From Eupeodes corollae (taxonomy: Eukaryota > Arthropoda > Insecta > Diptera > Syrphidae): a stretch of 64,000 nucleotides of DNA. The notes under the pieces were generated by a model that saw only the letters and a program-made list of their open reading frames with translations, was not told the DNA's origin and ran no database searches. The translations under genes were made by a program, and so were the position numbers. This document shows, one piece after another, positions 43,013 to 55,329 of the stretch. The stretch covers positions 90,587,007 through 90,651,006 of the forward strand of contig NC_079148.1 of NCBI RefSeq assembly GCF_945859685.1, in the 5' to 3' direction. Numbering within the stretch: position 1 is the first letter of the stretch; each line of letters starts with the position of its first letter.

Positions 43013-46000
43013 GTAAGTGTACCTTCTACAATTCTACAAAACCAAACTTAAAAAATATATTCTAAGAAAGTGATTAATTTCATTGTAGTTCATAAATAGT
43101 TATGGAGTTACCCCATTAATTTAACTCATAGAAAATATACCAGTAATGAGATAATTCATTATAAAAAAAAATTCAATTTCATCAAACCATTTAGGGTGTA
43201 ACGAAGGACAGACACGCGTACCCAAGAAGCATACTGAATAATGATCAAAAAAAAAGAAACGCTTCGCAACATTTTTTCATATACTCTTTGTAGGTACTCG
43301 TACTCGTACTCGTATTGTATAAATTTGAATTTATTGAGACTTGCTGATTTAATTGTAAACATATACTCACAAAATAGTGTTGAAACATAAATGGAAATGA
43401 TATAAGGTTTTATTGCTATCAATTCTATTATTACCCATAAATCACAAGCCTAAAAAGTGAATGACAATTTATATAGTAGATAAAAAGAATTTCGACTTAA
43501 AATTAAAAAAAAAACGAGAATGTGTTTTTTGGATATGATTGTTTCTTATTCAGATGAATTTTTAAAATATTTGCACAGCTACTTTAACTTTTTACATCAA
43601 TATTAACCGGAATCCTAAAGTTCTCCCTTAAATACAATTTAATTACCTACTTAAATTTCAAGGTTCATGTAATTTTACTTTTGACAACAACAGTCGAAGC
43701 CCAATAATTTGGAAGTCCTTATGCATTTTCAAAATTTAAAATTTAAAATAATAAAAATAAAAGAATAAAATTTATATTTCATGCTGAAATAAAAAGAAAT
43801 AATTTTAGTGGGAAATGTTGCTTAGTATTGCTATATAATAATCTTACATCAGGCTGTATTATTTTTTTTTTAATATTTTCGAATGTACAAAAAGCAAACG
43901 GAATGATATCAGAATTTAATCATTAGCCATAGACTCGTGGTCGTTATTTATTCCAGACAAGGGAAATAAAACTTCTCAATAAAAAATTATGTAGACACTT
44001 TTTTCGAAAAGCTCAAAAGAGATGATGCTTACAAAAAGGGAAGAAATCATCAGTACAGTCAAAAGTGATTTGATATTATACTTCTAGAGGCCGATTAATT
44101 GTCGGCTATTTGTAACTTTCTTAGACACAAAACACAAAGGTTGTTTAAAACACGTGTCCTAGAAACTCATAATTCTACTCGTATCTAACTTTTTTTTATA
44201 GAAATTACCAAAAATCATTTAGTATTTGCTAGAAAACAAAAACATTTGAAAATGTTCATGGAAATGCTTCGATTTATATAGCTCTGTTTCAAAACCTTGG
44301 TTGCTTATTTAATTGAAAAAAGTATTACCTTAACTTTGAATGAACAACACAAAGCAAAACTAATAATTTAAAATATCTTCATAAGCAAAGTACCTTCTAA
44401 GATGAAACCCTTCTTATTCCATCAGTTCTAAGGAGCTTTCATCTTAAGTGAAAAGTTGTAACCTGTAACATTGCTATTCGCCACTTGTATATTTTAATAA
44501 ATCTCTTAAGCCATTTGTGACGTTAGCTGTAAAAATTAAAGTGATTGTGAGCCATACATAACATATGTCAAGCCAGCAATACCAACAATAAATGTATTTT
44601 AAGCAGGCTCTTCAAGAAGATTTGTCTTTATAAAGCTCGAAACTACTCTAAAATTAATATAAGGGCTTTATGTCAATAATTTAAACACAAAAAGAATCAA
44701 ATTGTTGCTATTTTTATTATACTCACTTTATTCTTCAATATAAATGAGATGAATGTCAGGTTGAAAGTCATCTTAACCTAGATTTTAAGAATATCGAACA
44801 AAGTAATTTTAATTTCATACCTCAGATGCAAATGAGCACACACACACACACTCTTAATTTGTGCCTACTCAATTCATCTCATCTCATCTTATTTTACTTC
44901 AGAACTGATTTGATTAAGAAAAGCAAACCACTTCACCTGCTCTGACTCCGAATGGACGTGAAAGAATTAATTTATTATAAAGTTCACTGACATCATAAGA
45001 ATGAGACAAAGTGAACATAAGCAAGGCCGGATTTGATCCCATACAAATACAGTAAAGTATTAAAGATCACTTTTAGAGGGCCGCTCTTAGAGATGAATTT
45101 ACAAAATGCATTTTAAGATATATGTAGATGAATTAAATAAAAACTAATCTGGATACGTATTTTAATAATTTCATCTTACAAATTTTGTATGATCGAAAAT
45201 AGTCAAAATTGACAATTTTAAGAAGAATACTTTCAGTTTTTAGTAATCATTAAAAGAATAGAATAGCAATCTTGAGCAGCACTGAGAATTCCTTACTTCA
45301 TTTCTGGGTTGTTTTATTCGAAGCATATTAAGCTTTAAATGATGTCAATTATGATGAAAAAAGTTGAAAGAATTACAAACTTAAAGTTCATAAATTTAAC
45401 CCGATTTATATTCGACATTTACCAACTAAATTTAAACATCAATATATGATTTGTCCTTTAGTCAAATAATCTAAGCACAAAAATATAAAGCGCCTTGAAT
45501 AGTTTTTGTCAGTAGACGGCCATGTGAATAACACATTATTTGTATATATACGCATTAACTTCTTTCAGCGATCAATGTTCAAGTTCAGATACATTTTTTT
45601 ACCTGGTTCTTTGTTTTCATCATAAGATTCATGTTGAGCAAAATGTTGAAACATTGTTTATAAGCTAAGTTACATTATTTGTGCTACTTTCTTCGGAGTG
45701 TTGTGTTCATCGTCCATGATATGGTTCGTGGTATCCGATTGCTTGGCCTGGAACGGGTATTTTGTAAAGAGGTGTTGAACTTTATTTTCACTATTTTGTC
45801 TGCTGTTAAGTGATTTAGTTATTGCTTGGTTCGGTTTTTAAAAATAAATAGACTTATACATATACTTATCCAAATTGTGCAAATTTATTTTGATTTATGC
45901 ACACAATTTGTGAAACTGGTATGCTAGTGGCTTTAAGTTCCAATTGATCTGAAATTCAAATGCATTCTTTCCGTTACGGTTCGAAGTGTGGACCTAAGAG

Positions 46001-49000
46001 CAGGTGAGGAAGTGTATTTATATCTTGGCAGCTAAGTTGACAAACATAATTGCCGTATCTGGTGCTATAGCGGTATGTTAACCATGTCTACCAGCTCATG
46101 TCAGAATTGGAATAGTTTGTTTTCAAAATCTATTTTTGTTAACGAAATTTTTAGTTGAAAACCAATTAACCAATTTTTACCAATTTTAGTACCATTTCTT
46201 GTAAGTTTCTACCTTATGTACATGTATAAATTACGTGTCACGATGACCCCTAAACTAAACCGATTTTAATTAAATTTGAAAACCGTGTACAGTTTGATCC
46301 AACTTGAAAGATAAGAAAGTTTAAATCTCAAAAACCACCACTTGTTGCTGAGGCTTAAGTAAATATATGTTACATTTATTTTACGAAATACAGTGAATTT
46401 AACTTTTTCAATTGTTGATGTTAGCATATGTGAAAATAATACAACTAAATGCGCAATGTATTAAACTGTCAGACAATTTCTGCACTGTTCTTCAGGCAAA
46501 AATAAAATGCACGACTGGGTTGCACAAACTTGCTCCTGTATGCAAAGAGTCTGCTTAAAAAAGTACCCATATAAGATTTAAAAATATACCTGTAAGATAA
46601 GTTTGTCTTCAAAGATATACATAAATGCAATTTTATTTGTCAAAAAACGTGTGATTCATCCCATGACACAACTCATCCTAGGACAACTCATCCCGTAAAA
46701 GAAAAATACTTTTTCCTTTGGATAGCTGGATGGAAAATAAATTATCTGAAAATAAGAAAGAGGAAGAACATTTATGTTGAAATTGTAAAGCGATCACCTA
46801 TTATTGTGTAGTTAGGTAGGTGTCTAAAACGAATAAAGAATAGTTCATTGGCATGCTCAGCTTTATGCAGATAGATAGACAAAGACATGTTTATGATGAT
46901 AATGAAGGAATGTCATTGGTAGGTAAAAGGTACTTACTTCAATCCATTCACATTCCATCTTTCCTTCAAGTTTTCAGCGCAAACATGGGGTTATTACGTT
47001 CAGTTTATTTTGTTTGTAAAGTTAAAAAAAAAAACAAGCATACGAACAGGTACAAGTCAGGCTCTTGTGCGTTTGGAATTTAAGTTATGAAATGACACGT
47101 AAGCAGTAGTTGTAAATGTTGTTCGTAATACAATATACTGGTGAACTTTGAAAAAGTGATTCTAATGCAAAATACATATGCTCTTTCTGGCCCGCTTCTT
47201 TAACTTGTACTAAGTATTTATTCTTTTGTGTAAAAGTCAAGTAAAATATGTGTGAAGCAACCTTATTCCTAAAAAATAACATTCAAAAATCATATATACA
47301 AAGGTACCAAGATAATACTTTTTGATAGACACTTTAAAATAGACTGTTGATTAATTATATCATATTCGTTAATCCGAGATGCAGTAGCGCTTCGTTGGTA
47401 TTTACAATAGTTATTCTTATTTTTTATAAAAATACATAAATATGTACCAAATGCATTAATTTGGATATATGATAGGAATGTAATTAAAATTTCGTCAAAA
47501 TAATACGCTCTTTCGGGCTCATGCACAGGATTTGATCTGGTGAGATGGGAGGGTGTTACATTTAATACAGTTAAAATAATTAAAAAAGAAACAATTTTAA
47601 GATTCAAAATTTTACCTTAAAAATAAGTTTGTCTTCAAAAATTTAGATGCCATTTTATAAACAAAAAAATCCTTGATTTTTCAATTTTTTTTTGAAAATC
47701 GTTAGAGCGGTTTTTTTTTTAATTAATTTTTTATACATACAATTTTTAAATTTTGTTCTAAAAATATTGTTTGGATGCAGTTGTTGAGTTATTGTAAATA
47801 TACGCTCATCATTTGAATTTCGTAAAAAAATGTTGACAGGTTTTCGAGATATAGAATTTTGAAAAAAAAAAATTCAATATTTTTTAAAAAATCGAAAAAT
47901 TAAAAGAATTGCACATTTGTTAATATTGTTAAGGCAATATAAGAGCTTATTCCAAAAAAAAAACATTGAAATCAGTTCATAAGTTGCTGAGAAAATAACA
48001 AAAAAAAAACAAAATAACGGTTCTATAAGTGGTACCTTTCCTGAGCAATACAAAAATATGTTTTTCTTATTAAAAGAAGCCAAGTTAAATACTTAAATTT
48101 TAAAGAAAATTTAAAAAAATCTATTATTTTGCTTTTGAGAAAATTCCAATTTTCGTTTTTTGACCAAAAAAATTAAATACATTTTTATAAATTGGATAAA
48201 TGAATTTAATTTGAGAGATATCAAGAACCCAACATAATTTTTTGCAGATTTTATTTTTTTATAAAAAAACGGAATGTTGGATTTTTATAAAAAAACAACT
48301 GAATATCGAAAACATTTTTTTCTGTGAAATAGAAATAGTTTGAAGACAATGTTTTTAATTTTTGAAAAGCTTTTTGATTCGAAAGTAAATGTTTAACAAG
48401 TTTTAGTATTGTTTTTCAAGGTTTTTATTTTTTGTAAAAAAAAACTGTCAATGACAACAATATTTTTCAAAAGATAAAAGTAGCTTACGCCAATATTTCA
48501 AAGTTTTGAAAAGATATTTGAGTCGAAAATCAATTTTTCACAACTTTTGTTAAATTCTCTTTTAAGTTTTTATTTGTTGTAAGAATAACTGTCAGTTCAA
48601 TTTTTCTCAAAACTTTATCAAATGTTGAAAACAATATCTAAAACAAAATAAGTTTGAAGCCATAATCTTAAATTTCGAAATTAAAGTTTTTTTCAAGTTT
48701 TAGTACTGTTTTTATTTTGTAGGTTTTTATTTTTTGTAAAAAACCTGTCAATAAGAATTTTCTAAAAATGTAACTGCTTGTAGACAACGATTTGTTTTTA
48801 AAGATAAAAACAGTTTTAAGCCAATATCTCAACGTTTTGAAAAGATATTTGACTCGAAAATCAATTTTTACCAACTTGTTAAATTTTCTTTTAAGTTTTT
48901 TTTTTTTGGAAAAAAAACTGTCAATTTGATTTTCCCCAAAATTGTACAGAATGTTGAAAACAATATTTTTTATGAGATAAACTAAGTTGGAAACCATAAG

Positions 49001-52000
49001 CTCAAGGTTTTGAAAAGATATTTAGGTCGAAATTCTATTTTACTAACTTTGAGTAATGTTTTTTTTCCCAAAAAATACTTGTGTAGTATTACCCTACAAT
49101 ATATAATAACATACAATTTAATTCAAGTATCTAGCGTCATTGGTTCGTGAGATATTTAGGGTTAAACACAAATTTTACATTTTTTTAAACTGCTATGGTA
49201 AAAAAACAACCCACGCAATTTTCTTAAGAGCCTGCATCTTTCTGCATTATTGTCTGCATAACACAATTTTTTTGAAGTCGATATCTCCCTCTTTTGGTTC
49301 TTGAGCTATGGACGACGAAAAAACGTCACGAACGTACGTACACACGCACGCACAGACATCTTTCTAAAAATCTTTTATTTCTACATTAGGGACCTTGAAA
49401 CGTCGAGAAAGTTCAAAATTTCCAATTTGACAATTTAATTTTTTAAGAGATATCGAGAATCGAATATCAATTTTTACAAATTTTGTGTATTATGTTTTGT
49501 AGACTTATTTCTTATGAAAAAACAACCGCTGGATTTATTTTTAATGACTGAATGGTGAAAACAATAAAATTAGTTCAACGGTAGATATCTGTATTTTTTT
49601 TAGACTCAATTTAAAATCAATTTTAATCAAGTCCTTGTTTTAATAATTTAATTACAACCAAAAAACAAATCGTTTTCTCAAAATTTTACAATGCATACAA
49701 TTATTTCGGAGATCAATTACGTTTTTGTTCGTTAAATCTTCGAGGTGACATTAATTTTCTTGTTAAGTTTTTTTTTATATTAAAATATTTTTTTTTAAAT
49801 ATGCTAGTATCACAGTATTTAATATAAATCATAGATCATGTTCAATTCAACAAATCGGGCTGATTACAAGAACTTTCTATTGAAAGTTATTAAATTCCCA
49901 AAAAGTCATGAAATAAGGAAATAAATTTTCATAAAGGATTGAAATTAGTCGCACGTGGGGGGGTATTTGGTATGATACGTCTAGTTTAGCAATCATTGAG
50001 CTTGTTTCGATTGTCGGCACCGAAGTAAGGTTGCAAATTCTTTACCATTTCAAAAATCTGGGTTTAATTATATAAATTTGCTGCAGTTCTAGTTCGTAGA
50101 GTAGTATCTAGGCAATGTACACATAATTTTCTTTAATTCCAGGTTTTCGAAATGTACACAACATTTTTCATACACCCAACCTCACACCTACATCTTAAAG
50201 TGTTTCCATTCAGGGAGGGGCAGCAAATCTCTCACATATACCTCAGTGTTTATTCACCGTAAACCAATTAGGCCCTATTTCGCCTTGTTATAGCAAAATA
50301 AGACCAACTCCTAAAAATTGGCCTTATTGTGGTTCGCGAATATTGGATATATTTAAAAGTTAAACTAGAAATTGAATTCTCAAAAATGCGGAGATTTATA
50401 TATATATATAAAACTGAGGCAACCAGTTGAATGACGTTGTTTTTTATAGTTTAAGGGATTGTTTGCGAAATAATACCAATTTTTTTTTGTTAAAAATAAC
50501 CTTGTGTTTAATCCACCCTTTATATGATTTCCAGCCTTTAAACAATTTCATGAAATTCACGTTTTTAATAACTCCTCGTTGGGGTTTAATAATGATCTTT
50601 AAATTTTTGATTCTTAACCACATTATTTTTCTTTTTAACATTAAAACATATTAAACAAATAATTAACAGATTCTGTATTCCAATTTTTAGGTTACTATTC
50701 TGGCAATAAAACTTCTTTTAAGTTCTGCTTACCCATCTGATGGCCTTGTCGAGTAAGTTGCTATATTTTTTTCTTAATATACAATGCTTTCTAACACTTC
50801 CCTTTGCTTTTGTCTTTCTACTGCATGTCTGCATAATTTAAAACTTCTACAGAGTGCACATTCTTCCTATAAAAAAAACAACACAACATGCATATAAGTA
50901 AAAAATACTCATTTTAAGCTTAAACATTATTACAACATTATTTTTATACCACGAAACTAATAAAACGACGTTTTAAGACATAGTCAAGTGAGGTTTTCAA
51001 TACTTAGAACAGTTATCTATTTTTACAGACGACCAATTATACTGATTGTATGGTACAATACCCTTGACCTAGTTTCTAACTGTAACTGAAAACTATTTAA
51101 TTAATAAACCAGTGTATATAATTTTTAAAAAGACAAGATTGTAAATTTCAAAAAAAAAAAATTGATAAGAAACTCATTAATAACTTTTATATCTAGTTTC
51201 ATTGATTGTAGTTTTATTTTATTCCTCCAATTAAAAGACTTAACTGTGTACATAAATGTTATTCTTCAAAAACATGATAAAGATTTCAATTAACGTATAA
51301 CAACCAAATGTAAACAAATCCATCTGATTTCAGAATTGAAAAACAAAGGCTGGTTAAATTTCCAGAAGAATCTTTTCGAATTGAAGAAAACGAACAAAAA
51401 TCATCCGAAGCCAAACGAATATTAGAAGAAATCAATAAAATTAATGTTGCTCTGGGCTATGTTAAGAAACAAGATCAAAGCTTACCATCGCTCCTTGATT
51501 CAAACCAATTCCTATTCCCCAAACCTGCTTACCATCCATTTCATTCGCAATCCATCAGTGATGGAGTTCTCCAACCCTCAATACGCAATTTAAATTATTA
51601 TACTTATCCCAATCCTAGCCTTAGTTCCAAATCTATAAAATCTCCAGATTCCAAGCTTTTTTTCTATAATTACCAACATCCTGATGATAGGGAATTCGAC
51701 TATGAAAAATCATCAGTTAATCAATTCAATGTGCCCCAAAACGAAAACAATCTTCGTGAGTTCAAACTCATCGACTATAAAGTTGTGGGCGACTACCAAG
51801 AGCCCTATGAAAATAAACAAGATAAACATTTGGAACCAAAACTACGTTTGTATTTCGTTCCTCGTCAGCTGAATGTCAATGAGAAATCAATGGACTATCA
51901 CAAAAATGAAAAGTTAATTAAAATTGAAAAGGTACCAACAATCCGGCCGTTTTCGAAAATAACCGCAGAGAAACAGAGACCAACCTTAAAACCTTCAGTA

Positions 52001-52645
52001 TCTAACGCTCAAAAGTATGTCAGTTCGACATCAACAACCACCACATCACCTTCGCCACCATTGTTGGCATTGAAAACACCATTTGGGGCGCTTTTCAATC
52101 GTCCCGGTCATAGAGTTACCGCTCAGAAGGTAGAAGAGAAACCCGCTTTACAATCAGTGCCGCTTGAATTGCCACAGTACACGCAGCAACAGGTTAGGCC
52201 GGATGCAGTTACCATTGACAACTGGGACTCAGAGTCTTCTGAAGAAAACGACTATCCTCAAGATTACGAAAAACATATTTTTGCGGGAAAACAGAAACCC
52301 TATATGGCCGAAGTTCAGAAAGAGGCCCTCAAGGAAAGCGGAATCATAATTCAGCGCCTCAAAGTTAGAAAAGGTGGTATAGCCATTGCTGGCCCAGGTG
52401 GTGTTGCCACAGCCGGCAGTGGAGGAACTGCAATCGTTGGACCCGGTGGCTATGCCCTTACTCATCCTAGAAGTTTGACAATTGCTGGACCTGGTGCCAA
52501 AATCATAGCTGTACCAGAATCGACCGACTTAAAAGACGCCTTACAACGGACAAGCTCTGGTAGAAGCTATGCTGATGAGGGAGAAATAGTCGCAACAGGA
52601 CCAATCGTTTACTATTCACCAGATGATAATAGCCAAATTTTATAA
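42998..52645 (+). CDS. Secreted DUF4774-type protein (transcript ending in terminal block 1)
   Basis: Joining 42998-43012, 50691-50752 and 51334-52645 gives 462 residues. Residues 1-18 form a signal peptide split by the first intron (MNLVF / VTILAIKLLLSSA), so the product is secreted. A Lys/Glu-rich segment (RILEEINKINVALGYVKKQD) follows, then a Tyr/Pro/Asn/Ser-rich middle, and near the C-terminus a Gly/Ala/Ile repeat domain: GGIAIAGPGGVATAGSGGTA, IVGPGGYALTHP, SLTIAGPGAKIIAVP. I recognise this alternating pattern as the insect DUF4774 family, whose function is not known to me. Introns are GT-AG with matching phases. The 5' intron of 7.7 kb is full of repeats. Blocks 2 and 3 downstream carry related domains. 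Confidence 0.8.
43013..46100. other. Intron 1 of the DUF4774 locus, first part; no gene seen
   Basis: AT-rich, with microsatellites (ACTCGT near 43295-43315, CA near 44837-44850, TCTCA near 44876-44890). No coding frame with motifs. Confidence 0.5.
46100..46205 (+). repeat. RptA fragment, left of the RptB insertion
   Basis: GAATAGTTTGTTTTCAAAAT, TTAACGAAATTTTTAGTTGA and ACCAATTTTAGTACCATTTC are RptA landmarks from the 5' part. The next RptA landmark in order (AAATTGGAT.AATGAATTTAA) appears only at 48188, so RptB interrupts the element. Confidence 0.7.
46206..48177. repeat. RptB copy 1, inserted in RptA
   Basis: About 1.97 kb of non-coding sequence. Blocks such as CAAACTTGCTCCTGTATGCA (46528), GCGCAAACATGGGGTTATTA (46978), ATAAATATGTACCAAATGCA (47436), CTCTTTCGGGCTCATGCACA and CTGGTGAGATGGGAGGG (47508-47555) and GGTACCTTTCCTGAGCAATA recur in reverse order and orientation at 57190-58515. 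Confidence 0.78.
48178..49885 (+). repeat. RptA, rest of the interrupted copy plus a second partial copy
   Basis: The first copy ends near 49430 (CCTTGAAACGTCGAGAAAGT, TTTCCAATTTGACAA). A second begins at once with TTTAAGAGATATCGAGAATCG-type text and ends near 49880 (CAACAAATCGGGCTGATTAC). Frames such as 48668-48997 minus are Lys/Phe/Asn-only and non-coding. Confidence 0.7.
49886..50690. other. End of intron 1, no gene seen
   Basis: AT-rich sequence with a TATATA run near 50398. No motif-bearing frame; the acceptor CAATTTTTAG closes the intron at 50690. Confidence 0.5.
50691..50752 (+). CDS. DUF4774 locus exon 2, rest of the signal peptide
   Basis: Acceptor CAATTTTTAG, donor GTAAGTTGC. It encodes VTILAIKLLLSSAYPSDGLV plus two bases GA, so it leaves in phase 2. 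All three downstream terminal blocks open with one base that completes this codon to Glu or Asp. Confidence 0.85.
51334..52645 (+). CDS. DUF4774 locus terminal block 1
   Basis: Acceptor TGATTTCAG; the first base completes GAA, then IEKQRLVKFPEESFRIEE. It stays open for 437 codons to TAA at 52643-52645. The Gly/Ala/Ile domain is at about 52370-52520. The frame starting at the ATG 51731 is only its C-terminal part. Confidence 0.87.
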
Positions 52646-52948
52646 TATATTTTATAGTTATGATAAAATAATTAAATTTAAAATTAGTACAATTATATGT
52701 ATAGGTGTATTTTTAAGTAGGAGCTAATAATTATAATTATTGTTAAATGTGCTTAAACCTATTAAGACAATATAAACATATCGAAATCCTTAAATCAATT
52801 ATTCTTCTTCTCATAAAATAATTCATAAAATAGTAACACACGCCACGCTCTTCTTCATATCCCACACAAATCATAAAGCTCTTAACATAAACATACTCAT
52901 TTAAAATTAAGAAGAAAATTGCTTTATTAACAAACTTGAATTATCTAG
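52646..52948. other. Gap between terminal blocks 1 and 2
   Basis: AT-rich, with no AATAAA and no ATG followed by a hydrophobic stretch, hence no leader exon for block 2. TTATTAAC near 52925 could be a branch point for the next acceptor. Confidence 0.5.
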
Positions 52949-53819
52949 ATGGCAGACTTCAAATTTTAACACCTGGCCTCAAATGCCCTTCTACTTTCCA
53001 TCAGCTGCATTTTACAACTCGCCTTCTATCAGCAACAATAATTTACAGCTTTTTAGCCAAAAATATAAACCCATGACTGCGGTACAAGCTATACAACAGC
53101 CACATACCTGGACTGCTCATTCGGATTTTATTTTGAATCCATACCCATATTCCTACCTTTACAGCTCAAACGCAGCCCTGCCTTCGTTATCCGATGAATA
53201 TCTAACTCAAGAATCTAGCAAACCAACAACGAGTGCTAAATTTCCTGAGCCAACTACGAAGCCTCCAAACACAATTAGAAGCAAAAAACCAAGGGCGAAA
53301 TCGGCTAATGGCCTAAAAAGTGATTCTCGTTTGATATCAGCTGTCAAACAAGTTAATCCCACTTTTGAGATCGAAAACATTGTTCAGATTCCAGGAACAC
53401 CTTACTATCAGATTGCATCTGTGGAAAAATTTCCTCAGAAAACCAACAAACAACCATCAATTAAAAGAAATGAACTAAAATCAACCAACACGGATGGTGT
53501 TGGAAATATCAAGGTGGAAGCTACTGGTAAGACCTCCGCCGGAAATAGTGTGCCCGATATTTCGTTTGGCTCCTATTTCCTTCCGTACAGTTCGAATATG
53601 CAAAGTTCAAACCAGAAAATCGCTTCACTCATATTACAACCGAGCTCTAAGGCCATAGTTGGCAGCGGAGGAACAGCAATATCGGCTCCAATATCACGAG
53701 CTGTTCTAAAGAAAGGAGTACCAACAAATGTTTTCTTCAACCCGGAATCAGTGGCTATTGCTGGAGCCGGAGGCAGGGCACATGCCCAGGCTGATTTGAT
53801 TTTGGATGTCATGGAGTAA
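52949..53819 (+). CDS. DUF4774 locus terminal block 2 (alternative last exon or separate gene)
   Basis: The frame is open from 52911 to TAA 53819. An acceptor TTATCTAG at 52948 gives an exon that opens A-TGG-CAG, in phase with exon 2 (GA+A = Glu), then QTSNFNTWPQMPFYFPSAAF. An alternative acceptor GGCAG at 52955 gives phase 0, which does not fit. The middle is Tyr/Pro/Ser-rich with a Lys-rich stretch (IRSKKPRAKSANGLKSD). The C-terminus has the Gly/Ala domain: SSKAIVGSGGTAISAPISRA, ESVAIAGAGGRAHAQADLIL. Beginning translation at 52983 gives a protein without a signal peptide, which is unlikely for this family. Confidence 0.72.
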
Positions 53820-53935
53820 TACTAGTTCAGATTTTCTATACCAAAAACTCTTGATTGTTTCTATATAAGCTTCCTCACCAAAAATATTGTGTTATGTAAT
53901 TTATGCTTAAGCTATTTCTTTCTTGAACCTATGTA

Positions 53936-53941
53936 AATAAA
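53936..53941 (+). terminator. Polyadenylation signal after terminal block 2
   Basis: AATAAA about 117 bases after the stop of block 2, followed by a TTTCTTTCTT tract. Its presence supports separate 3' ends for blocks 2 and 3. Confidence 0.55.
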
Positions 53942-54110
53942 GGCTTTCTTTCTTAAAGAATTCACTAAGTATTCTCTTTTCAACCTGTGCCGTGTTTCTG
54001 CTGGCTTCTTCAATACGGTTTTCTATTCTCGCAAGGACTTTTTATTTATTTTATCTAAAATTAAACCAAAAAGCAGGTTTTCGAATTGAATTAAATCTAT
54101 AATCGTATAG

Positions 54111-55262
54111 CAAAAGGTTGGGAAGATTAAACAGCAATGGTGATGTTGTATCATTTCCATATTATGGAGCACTCAAGGGCCATTCACTCAATATTGGGAA
54201 AGATGATAAAATCAACACAGTTGTTGTTCTAAATCCAAAGTATGCTGAAGGCCGAGGTTCCTCGGATACGTTTTTTAACAAAATTCAGGACTCTGCTGCT
54301 CGTTTAGTGGCAATCCAAGAAAAGGCCAAGCAGAAAGGTAGTTTCAGCGAAGATGACAACAAATCGTATGCAGATAGTTTGTTTGAATTGGGTCTTGCAG
54401 CACAGAGTCTAGCTCAACTTCAACAAAATGGAGAGATAAAAGATTTTAGCAAGCTTCTTCAAGGCAGCAATTCGCAAATGAGGCCTCAAACTGGTACCGA
54501 CAATCCATCACAGACTCCAGTGAGTGAGATGCCAAATCCAAATGGAGACAACATGTTCGTGTCCATTACCCAGGATGAACCATATGACGATTCGGGAGAG
54601 AGCATTTTAGTGAACGCCCCCAAGAAGGATGCATCTGTTGCTGAGGCTAAGCCAGTTGGTAAGACACCATGAGATATTTATTTTGTAACAATATTTTTAG
54701 CAGAATTTTTAGGAATTTCTAAAAATATGTGTCTTTCCTAGGTCTATCAATCGCCGGCGAAGGTGGTGTTGCATCATCAAAACCGAATGCAGTCGCTATT
54801 GCGGGTCGTGAAGGATTAGCTGTAGCCTCACCAAAAGCCACAGCCATTGCTGGTGTATCACCAGAAGAAGCTGCTGCATTTAGTGTGAATGTGCCTACCA
54901 GAAATGATATAATAATCAAAGCACAACAAAGAGGTATTACATCAGGTGCTCCGGCGGCGACTTCGTCGATATCATCACAGTCAACATCAGATGAATCCAA
55001 GCTATCAGAAAATGAGGCACAAAAACGCAAATCTCAAGTAGTAGAAGATAGTGGTGTAAAAAACATTTTAATAGTTGAGCCGAGGTTAGCTGAGAGAATT
55101 GCACTGCAAGGAAAACATCAAGCATTACAAGTCAAAAGTGAAGTGGAACCTAGAGGGTTAGGAGTTCAAAATGTTCCATCGGCAGGATTTGACGAAAATA
55201 AATACCTTCATAGCAATTCGGCCTATAGGAACTATTTGCTCTCATCATTTTATGCTTCATAA
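54111..55262 (+). CDS. DUF4774 locus terminal block 3 (two exons; alternative end or separate gene)
   Basis: Exon 54111-54658 opens C-AAA-AGG after acceptor AATCGTATAG, again in phase with exon 2 (GA+C = Asp). It encodes KRLGRLNSNGDVVSFPYYGA, KYAEGRGSSDTF, then a helical Ala/Gln/Lys-rich part and NPNGDNMFVSITQDEPYDDS. Donor GTAAGA, an 83-base intron and acceptor TTTCCTAG lead to exon 54742-55262, which starts with the Gly/Ala domain GLSIAGEGGVASSKPNAVAI then AGREGLAVASPKATAIAG. The stop is at 55260-55262. Here the domain has its own exon, unlike in blocks 1 and 2. No leader exon is visible between 53820 and 54110. Confidence 0.75.
54659..54741 (+). other. 83-base intron of terminal block 3
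   Basis: GTAAGA donor, TTTCCTAG acceptor, phase 1 (G + GT = Gly). Reading through would hit a TGA after KTP, so splicing is needed to reach the Gly/Ala domain. Confidence 0.8.
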
Positions 55263-55322
55263 TAACTTTAAATTTATAACAATGCAAATCTTTTTGTAAA
55301 ATAACCGAATCGCAATTTATTT

Positions 55323-55328
55323 AATAAA
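55323..55328 (+). terminator. Polyadenylation signal after terminal block 3
   Basis: AATAAA about 60 bases after the stop, with another AATAAA a few bases on. Confidence 0.6.
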
Positions 55329-55329
55329 A

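Noticed and set aside
48668..48997. 109-codon minus-strand frame
   Set aside because: It lies in RptA quasi-repeats; the composition is only Lys/Phe/Asn/Leu.
51731..52645. A gene starting at the ATG at 51731
   Set aside because: The frame is open back to the acceptor at 51333 and joins a signal-peptide exon in phase.
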